DNA of 64,000 nt from Saturnia japonica (Eukaryota; Arthropoda; Insecta; Lepidoptera; Saturniidae), in NCBI GenBank assembly GCA_033032175.1, contig CM065307.1, positions 3,534,001-3,598,000 of the forward strand, in the 5' to 3' direction. A program made the translations under genes and the position numbers. Below the pieces are notes generated by a model. That model had not been told where the DNA came from and did no database searches. It saw only the letters and a list, made by a program, of their open reading frames with translations. This document shows positions 53,061 through 61,200 of the stretch, in pieces. How positions within the stretch are numbered: the first letter of the stretch is position 1; each line of letters opens with the position of its first letter.

Positions 53061-54383
53061 ATGCCGAAAGGATTTGTTCTGAAAAGGCAGGCGAGAGAAC
53101 AGGTGATCAAGGTACGTAATTACTTTGAAGAAGAGTATCAAAATGGTGACCCGCTATTACCACTGTCGTAAGTGCGAGAGCGTGTTGCAGCCGCATTAGG
53201 AATTAGTGGACCTACTATTTTAAAAATTACTACCGAAGCTTACGGTACAAGCGGCATGCAGGAAAATAAGCTTCGTACGCCGAAGAAAAAACGCCAACCA
53301 CGTCGTGTGACATCGGTAGACAACTTCAACGGTGATGCTATTCGCCGTCATATATTATATCACTATTACTTGCGCAAAGATATTACAACACTTAAAAAAA
53401 ATTTTGTTTCTTTACGTGAATGTGGTTTGTTCCTTGGCCATAAATCGTCATTAAGCTTGGTTATAAAAGAAATTGGATTTTCTTATTAAAAATCAGACAA
53501 ACGTATAATATTGATGGAGTGTCACGACATTGCTATGGCTCGCTGCGAATTTTTGATCGAGGCCAAAAAGATATCAGATTGGTCAAATGTTATTTTCACT
53601 GACGAGACTTGGTTAAATGCAAAGCACACAGTATCTAAGAACTGGACTGACGACACCGCCGCTTCTACTAGTTCAGTGCCAATGGAAAAAGGTGAACGCC
53701 TTATCATATGCCATGAAGGGGCTACGAAAGGATTCGTGTCAGATGCTTTACTGGCCTTTAAATCCAATAAAACAATGGACTACCACGAAGAAATGAACGC
53801 GGAGATTTACGAAGGATGGTTTAAAGAAGTAGTGCAATCTGTGGAAGAACCGTCCATAATTATTATGGACAACGCTCATATCACTCCAGACAAATTGATA
53901 AAATGCCGACGCAGGCCAATAAAAAACAAGAGATAATGGACTGGCTCCAACATCATAGCGGTAAAATGTGGATAGTACTTTATTAAAAGTACAATTAGTG
54001 AATATTTTAAAATCGAAAAAAAAGCCTTCCTAAAAGATATGTTATCGACAAAATAGCTGCCGAATGTGGTCATTGGATTCTTCGACTTCCGCTGTATCAT
54101 TGCCAGTACAATGCTATAGAACTAATATGGGCATAAATCAAAGGAAACGCCGCTCGAAACAATACCCATCCCCCTTTAACGGCAAACAAGATGTTACATT
54201 TATTAAAAAATGCATGTGCGGAAGTAACTGCTGAAAACTGGGGAAAAATTGTGAAAAGAACCCAAAACATTATAGCGTCGGATTGGGAAATTCATGTGGC
54301 ATTCGTTATTATATAAGTACAGGAACTATAAGTTAAATATAAATGTTGGAGAAAGCTCATCGAGTGATAGTGACGATACATAA
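53061..54383 (+). pseudogene. IS630/Tc1/mariner-superfamily DDE transposase, decayed
   Basis: ATG 53061 (MPKGFVLKRQAREQVIKV), an HTH-like part (RERVAAALGISGPTILKI), then FTDETWLNAKHTV (first Asp), RLIICHEGATKGFV, AFKSNKTMDYHEEMN, IIIMDNAHITP (second Asp), NKKQEIMDWLQHH, LRLPLYHCQYNAIELIWA (Glu) and NWGKIVKRTQN. The tail GESSSSDSDDT ends at 54383. Breaks: TAA at about 53169-53171 and 53487-53489, a frame change near 53920, further stops between the second Asp and the Glu, and TAA after ELIWA. The second Asp to Glu distance is about 90 residues, far above the 34-39 of common Tc1/mariner groups. Terminal repeats not found. Confidence 0.75.
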
Positions 54384-55265
54384 GATTTTGATTTAAATAA
54401 ATAAATAAAGATTACCTGTCGTTATAATTATTTCGTTTCATTGTCGAGTACCTACCTATACTTACTTATTTTACAACAGATTCGAAAATTTTGAAGAAGT
54501 TGGCATTATCAATCAAGAATTAATACGTGTAACATCTTGTAATGATATATTATATGTGTTAATAAAATTATACAAAAGTATCCAGCAGTAGTTTAGTTTA
54601 TTACATTTTGAAAAAAAATATCGGGTCTGTTATTGTGTTAAGTTTATCGATATAGCTTCATCCCTATCAGTTTCTCTGACTCTGGTATAACCTTGTACAC
54701 ACGTAGTTAACACACGGTCATACGTTTTACACACGTAAACGTCTTAATTTTATAAAATAATGCATACATAATGTAAAATAGACGCTCGTTCAAGTTTATC
54801 ACAGGAGCTGTCATAGAGAAAATAAATCTTTGAACCATAAGGAAAACATTCATGTTCGTTTTCTTTAACATCGATGTACCGATGCAATGTTTTCTACCTC
54901 AACATCTATGTTTGATAACATTGATGAACATCTAACATCCCTATATCACAGTCAAAGACCTCAAAGTCAACCTTTCGTAAAAGCCTTTTTGTGTTCTTGA
55001 TTTCGCTCTCATTATGCGAATTCTATTTTTTCGGAATTTTCCCTCATCTAAGATATAAACTGCATATTATTTGATAACTAGAATATTCTGGGTGTCACAA
55101 AATAACGGTACTCGGCTTAGTCATAACGTCAGTGTACATTTTCTAGCAGTTAGTGCGGCGAACCAAGGAGATAAATCTTAGCATTGTTCCGTGGTGACTA
55201 ATCTCGAAAGGATTACCGTCTACTAAGGAGTTCCTAGTATTTATTATTTGGCTGGATTTTATGTA
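54384..55265. other. Upstream region of the gene at 55266
   Basis: AT-rich. Presumably contains the promoter and 5' UTR (55140-55265 is GC-richer). No core-promoter motif I would defend. Confidence 0.35.
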
Positions 55266-55499
55266 ATGTCCGACGGGGATCCATCGCTCGAAGAAGACGT
55301 ACCGAAGCCACTGCTAAAGAAAGCCGAAGAGAATGTATTTACCCCTAAGATAACCACACCGATATATGCAGGCGGTGTAAAATTGCAGCACAAAAGGTCG
55401 GACGCTGCTGAGAGCGAGGCCTTCCTTCTGTCTGACTCCCAACGCAATGATCTTGCGTTCCAACAGTTATTCGAGGATGGAACTGGAACATTTCACGAA
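55266..55499 (+). CDS. First coding exon of an unrecognised gene (3' partial)
   Basis: ATG 55266 opens 78 codons ending at donor GAA|GTGAGT (55500), phase 0. An in-frame stretch of seven codons lies upstream of the ATG without a better start. The peptide begins MSDGDPSLEEDVPKPLLKKA, has FTPKITTPIYAGGVKLQHKR and ends QQLFEDGTGTFHE. It is charged and hydrophilic, with no signal peptide or membrane segment, and reads like a disordered cytosolic N-terminus. Coding support is codon structure, donor and low repeat content. I do not recognise the family; no further exon was found before 60140. Confidence 0.6.
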
Positions 55500-56689
55500 G
55501 TGAGTTCTCATTTTTTTATGTATGCTTGATATGAAGCTTGCATTTTTATTTATTACTTAAAAATCTTCAGCCTGGCAATTATCCAACTGAAAACATGGTC
55601 TGACAAAAAACTAAGTCTTGATTTGATCTTTTGGATTTTAGTGGCTAGTATATGGATATATTTCTTACTTACTTTACTAAATAATAATTCAATTTGATAT
55701 TGAACTCAATTTAAACACCTATGTTATACTTATTTATTTGCATGTTGAGATCATTTCAATGTGTTAGTCACATGTATTCAAATATAATTGCTTATTGTAT
55801 GTGCAAAGGTCACCATTTTCTGTAATCATTTCAATTCTATAAGAAATGTTAGATTAATTTAAAATTTCTTAAGTGTACTTATAAATTATAAATCATAAGT
55901 AACTATAAATAATGTCAAATTTTTTAGTACCAAGGTCCCTTGTATGGTCTCAAAAATATTAACAATAATTTAACTATAAGTTAACATCTAAGTTTATAAA
56001 AAAAATAATAGATATATTTGAAGTGGGTACTTACTTTATCTAGAAACTTTTGATGGCTATGCTGAGAAATAGCTACAGATATCTATTTTCTTTGGCTAAA
56101 TGTTTTCTTTTTTCAATAATTGTACAATAATTCTAAAGCAAACATACAATATAAAATATGCTATTGTACAAACTAATTAGAGCTATGTATATTTAATAAC
56201 TTTTTCTACTTTATTAAATCTTCACTACTAGTTTTTCTACCACAATTCACAGATATGTATTACCAAAAATGGTAAAGAATGAAATCTAAATTTTTAATAA
56301 CTTTAATTATTACAATTCTTTACCACCTCTTTTGGGTAATATTTTATAGGAAATTTACCTGTACCTTGTTACTAGAGAATTCTTGTATTTCTTGATGTCT
56401 AAGTGCTTTAAAATGCCATATATGATACTACAGTCTGGAGAGAATTATATTTTCGATTTCTTTGATATACTATTAGGGATTAGGGTTCCCTATAGCCAAA
56501 CTTGGGGAAGGTGACAGCTGGGTTTCATCTTTAGATATTTAAAAAATATAAGAAATTTTGGACTCTTTTCTACTGTTTGAAATTCAAAACACTAGACTCA
56601 ACTTCGAATTCCAACACAGTAACTTTCTTTTTGTTTGTTGTGTTTTGGGTTTCACATAGTGTATATTCAGTTGCTGTAAGGCTTTTAAA

Positions 56690-56815
56690 TTGGCATGACA
56701 GCCCTGATTGGTGATGGATTATCAATCTTACTTAGGTCAATGTTGATTCTGGATTGTACTGTTCTTACCATCAGGTACAGTGCTATCATATTGCCATGCT
56801 ACTATTATTAAATAA
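56690..56815. repeat. Dispersed repeat W, diverged copy
   Basis: GCATGACAGCCCTG...GGATTGTACTGTTCTTACCATCAGGTACAGTGCTATCAT matches the second half of 20700-20925. Confidence 0.5.
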
Positions 56816-57052
56816 AAACACTAATTATGGAGATGGTGTGGTTATTGTAAACTTTGACAAGCTTCTTTCTTTATCCTGTCGATTCCTGTCTAACATAAAT
56901 TGTTGATAAATAAATTTATGGAAACAATATAAAAGGTTAAAATTGAAACTGAATATGTAAGTTTCTCCCAATAGGTATATTAGATGGATAACATCAAGTG
57001 TGGTTTTAATGCTCTGTAAATAGTTATAGATACATCTTCATTATAATAATAA

Positions 57053-57130
57053 GTGAGAAGAAAGCTTCAGACACCTTTTTAAGTGTATTGTGTGCACAGA
57101 ATTCTGTGAGATTTGGCATGGTTAAAGTTT
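57053..57130. repeat. Dispersed repeat, second copy of 33093-33170
   Basis: GTGAGAAGAAAGCTTCAGACACC..TTTTTAAGTGTATTGTGTGCACAG. Confidence 0.55.
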
Positions 57131-58042
57131 ATATGGAGAAGAAGTGAAGAAAGCTACAATTTATCTATAATATCTGTTACTAATATATTAAATTAAATAT
57201 ATGAATACTGCAAATCCTAACCTGACCAGTGCCATTCAACTTAGACCCCCAAAATATTGACATTATCTCTCAATGAAAAGTGACAGCAAGTGATATAATA
57301 CTCATTGTTCAGGTTCATACTGCAAATGTCAAACAGAAAATAGACTGATTAATAGCGCTAGTGAGGATACATGTAACATAATAAATGTATAAAATAATAA
57401 ATGATTAATTATATAATATAATAAATAATGTGTTGTTGATAAGAGCTAGTTTCCTGTTATTGGTGCCTTTGTTTACTTAGATCAATAAATTTATAAAGCC
57501 CAATGTTGAGCAACTAGTTGCTAGTTGAGTTGAATCACTTTAATTCTCTTATCACATATTTTCCACCAAACTGTTTTAATTGCAATAAACCGTTTTTACA
57601 TTGCTCGTAGTTACCATATTTTAAGATGATAAGCTTTTGACCAGGAAACTATGTTCAATGTGAAATGTTATATTATATGGATTTACTAATGAATGTGTAG
57701 GTTTTTGTAAGTTACAAAAACAAATTTTTAATTTTCATTGAAATCAATTGATTTATTTGATTTCAATAAAATAGTAAATTTAAATGAAAGGTTTTTGTAA
57801 TTTTACAATTTACAAAGAGAGAGGTTAATTGTCTAACCTATCTCTATTAGTTTGACATTAATAACATTTTTTCTCCTCTAGGATGAAAAGTTCACTTTTA
57901 CTCCCTGTCACATGGGACAAAAGTACCCGATTCTCTCCCGGTGATACTTTACTTTATCTCCCGGTAACCTAGCAACTGCGTGTTTATATATAAAGAGTAC
58001 ATATACAAACTTTTCATCTCGGTTAAAAAAAAAAATTGTAAA

Positions 58043-58122
58043 CGCACCTAGGGAGAAAAGTATGCCATCCCCACCCAACCATACGCGCGGGCGTGAATGT
58101 CCTACTTTTCTCCCTCGGTGCG
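58043..58122. repeat. 80-bp GC-richer foldback
   Basis: CGCACCTAGGGAGAAAAGTATG pairs with CCTACTTTTCTCCCTCGGTGCG (about 19 of 22 positions) around a 36-base loop. Further CTCCCGG and AAAAGTA words lie at 57888-57965, so a larger decayed element is possible. Confidence 0.55.
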
Positions 58123-58587
58123 TAATATACTATTTAAATATTTATGTCTATGTTCATCCCATAGATTTCGTCTCTCATACCCTGAGCCTTTTGTATTCCT
58201 TTAAAAAAATCGCGCAGTTTGATTACTTTTCCTCGGCATGTTAATTATCTTGAAAGCAAACGTCAAAGAGCTAGATGCTCAACCATTTCGTTAGTCATTT
58301 CAATTTCAGGGGTTGAATTTTGATAAAACACTGATGTATGTCTTTCACTAGATTTAGGGAAGAGTAGAAAACCATTTTTCAAATAAAAACGACACAAATA
58401 GTATTATTTCCCATACAAACTTTAGTACCTACTTTCACACCCTAAGGGGTTGAATTTCGTGAAACCCCTTCTTCAACAATGCCTAAAGTACAAAATGAAC
58501 ACCCCCCCGAAATTTTACATTTCTATCCTTAGTAGTTTGTGCAGGGCAACAATGAGTCAAGACAACGCCTTTTTATACTATAATTAG

Positions 58588-59275
58588 TGGTGTGCTCGTG
58601 GCTTCGCCGCGTTTGCTATTACGCAGTAATTGTTCCAGTAATTGAATTTTTACTCTTATTATTGACAATTCATAAAGCCTTTCAATTGAGGCTGGTTTGT
58701 ACTTCCCCTATACAATATTCATCAAAATTGGTTAAAAATTATTAAAATCTTTCCTTTTTTACATATTTCTGAAATTATTGTTGGTGATTCTTGTAACCTA
58801 TCAATTATGAACTCACATTTGCCTTTTACTAAATTGTGTGAAAAGTATTGAATTTTTTTATATAGAATACTTATATATTATTTTTACAATTTGAAAAAAA
58901 ATTTTGACAATTCTTATTATATAGCCTGTCAATTACGGAATTACTTAAACAAGTATAAAAAATTTCATCAAAATCGATTAAGAATTATTGAAATTTAAAA
59001 TTATAGGTTTCTTTTTTAACTATTCTTAAAAGTGTTATTGATAATTTTCATAACCCAACATTTATGGAATGGCTTATACTTCCCGTGTACAACATTTTAT
59101 CAAAATTGGTTATGAATTAACGAAAACGATGTATTTTTTATATTTTATTTTTTAAGATGTATTGAAAAAACATAAGAATCGGTCAAGCCGTTTTTATGTT
59201 AAATGCGGACATACAAACATACAGACAGACAGAAAAAAAAAATTAATGGTATATTCGTGATCAGTATCACTATCG
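58588..59275 (-). mobile_element. Helitron-like element, diverged
   Basis: The right-hand terminus is AATTAGTGGTGTGCTCGTGGCTTCGCCGCG, a decayed GCGAAGCC..ACAGCTAGT end. The body has repeated AAAATTGGTTA/AATTATTGAAAT words up to ACAAACATACAGACAGACAGA. Confidence 0.45.
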
Positions 59276-59480
59276 GGAAATCTTTTGAAAAATATTAAAC
59301 GTAGATACAGTAGACAGAACCATCTAATAAAAGTTTAAACAAAACAAAAATGATCAAAATTTATACAGTACTTTTTACGTGATGTGCGCACAACGGCAAA
59401 CCTTAGTAATTTTATTTATATAGTTATATACCTATTTACTTCCTAATTTTCAACTCAAATGTATATAGGTTTATCATATT

Positions 59481-59646
59481 ACTAGCTGTGTTCCACGGTT
59501 TTGCTCAACTAAATTCTAAATTCTAAATCTCGACACGAAAGACTGACAAACATTTCAAAAATAGATTTTTTTATTTTTCATATACATTTAGTGAAAAGTT
59601 GTTGACATTACAAACCGACATTTAAATTTTATTAATTGTGTAGATA
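59481..59646 (-). mobile_element. Short Helitron-like element
   Basis: ACTAGCTGTGTTCCACGGTTTTG ... ATTACAAACCGACATTTAAA..TGTAGATA; both termini recognisable, 166 bp. Confidence 0.6.
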
Positions 59647-60180
59647 AAACACATTATTTGAAAAAACAATTATTTATATTTTTTTCATAAGGGCAAGTCG
59701 CACAATTAATAATTATCAACACCACGAATAATAAATACAGAATTTAATATAAAAATTATTATAAAACAAACAGTAAATTAACGTATTCTATTTCTAACAA
59801 ACGCACAAAAGCAAAAGGGGCTGGAATAATAATTATAATTAAATAGATTTTGTTTTATCACTGGCTGCAACCCTTAGACTCTTCGATCCGGACTTTTGGT
59901 GTGATCACAATATTTTTATCAAAAGCGAATACTAAATTTAATTTTGTTAAATATTTCAATTCTCTAATGTGGTTAGTAGTTAATTAAGATAAGTGCTAAT
60001 TGTCGCAAACGTAAACACTCGTTAACACATACCGATAATGCAAATAATTAAAAATTACAAATCGAGGTGTAGCTGTAAAAGCCATCTGAAGCTTCAGGGC
60101 CCTTACGGCTAACAGTATAGACACCCAGAAAAAAAAAAAGACTTAAGGGATGATATCTATATAAATACAATGATAGATGT

Positions 60181-61200
60181 TTGTCATTGGGGATTTCCAT
60201 TTCGGTGAGTTCTTCGGAAACTCACCGCAAACTCACCACCCTCCTCCGGCAGAAAGGTCTGCAATTCTACACCTATTCTCTCGCGGAGGAGCGCGTCCTC
60301 CGAGTGGTCATCCGCCGCATTCCGGTGGAGCTCGACCCGTCGGAGGTGTGCTCCTCGCTCAAGGAGCAAAGTTATCCCATCCGGGAAGTACACCGGATGT
60401 ACAGTAAAGATAAGCGGCCACTACAAATGGTAGTGGCCATATTGGACCTTTCCCCCGAGGGAAAGGCCATCTTCCAGCTAGAGACGGTGTGCGGGCTCTC
60501 CGGGATTAACGTGGAGCCCCCATACAAAAACCACCAGCCTGCGCAGTGCCACAACTGCCAGCTGTACGGGCACGCTGCCCGTAACTGTCATTCTCGTCCG
60601 CGGTGCGTAAAGTGCCGAGAGGACCACCCCACACGGGAGTGCACGCGCGAGCGTGACTCCGTCGTCCCCCCGAGCTGCGTGTTATGCGGGGAGGAGGGGC
60701 ATCCCGCGAATTATCGCGGTTGCCCCAAGGCCCCGCGCACCACGCGGCCACGCACGCAGAGGCAGGCGGCCCCCCGGGCGGCGCCCCCCGCCTCAGCCAT
60801 CAAAGCGCAACCGCTGGCGTCAGGGGAATTTCCCGCGCTGCCGGTCCCGCGCCAGTCCCCGGCCGCCGCCGGCCTCTCCGCACCCCGCGCGGTGCAACCG
60901 CAACCCGTGCGTTCATCGCAGAACGCATGGGGCCCCCGTCGCCCCAATCCACAGCCCCTTATGGCTATGGATATTCCCGCGCCCCGCGCGCCCGCTAACG
61001 TTGTCGTTAATAGTAACGACTTAATGATACTGCTCCTTCGCGAGCACGATATCCGCGAGCTCATTGACTACAATGACCATCTGGAGCGCTTCGGTCTCAT
61101 CAAGACCGCTTGCGCGTTCCCCCGCCTCTCAGAGACACTACAACGTCTCGACCGTGAGGCGTGTAATAATAACTTAGGGCCTTTCAATGGCAAAGTTTAA
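60181..61200 (+). CDS. LINE ORF1 (gag-like, zinc-knuckle), 5'-truncated
   Basis: About 339 codons open to TAA 61198-61200; the frame has a TGA at about 60151-60153 and no proper ATG, so the N-terminus is missing. A pre-knuckle domain (KGLQFYTYSLAEERVLRVVI, VVAILDLSPEGKAIF) precedes three cysteine motifs: CHNCQLYGHAARNC, CVKCREDHPTREC and CVLCGEEGHPANYRGC. A Pro/Ala/Arg-rich linker and a C-terminal helix region (LILLREHDIRELIDYNDH-like) follow. ORF1 proteins of jockey elements bind the element RNA and help deliver it to target DNA. Several open frames on both strands here are side effects of the high GC. Confidence 0.85.
   Translation: MSLGISISVSSSETHRKLTTLLRQKGLQFYTYSLAEERVLRVVIRRIPVELDPSEVCSSLKEQSYPIREVHRMYSKDKRPLQMVVAILDLSPEGKAIFQLETVCGLSGINVEPPYKNHQPAQCHNCQLYGHAARNCHSRPRCVKCREDHPTRECTRERDSVVPPSCVLCGEEGHPANYRGCPKAPRTTRPRTQRQAAPRAAPPASAIKAQPLASGEFPALPVPRQSPAAAGLSAPRAVQPQPVRSSQNAWGPRRPNPQPLMAMDIPAPRAPANVVVNSNDLMILLLREHDIRELIDYNDHLERFGLIKTACAFPRLSETLQRLDREACNNNLGPFNGKV

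Larger units (their letters stand above)
55500..60139. other. Large first intron of the gene at 55266
   Basis: No second exon recognised. Holds repeat W (56690-56815), the shared repeat 57053-57130, a foldback (58043-58122) and Helitron-like copies (58588-59275, 59481-59646). The rest is AT-rich, with no repeat I could name. Confidence 0.55.

Noticed and set aside
60653..61064. Overlapping open frames on both strands in the GC-rich LINE ORF1
   Set aside because: They are by-products of high GC; only the frame with zinc knuckles makes sense.
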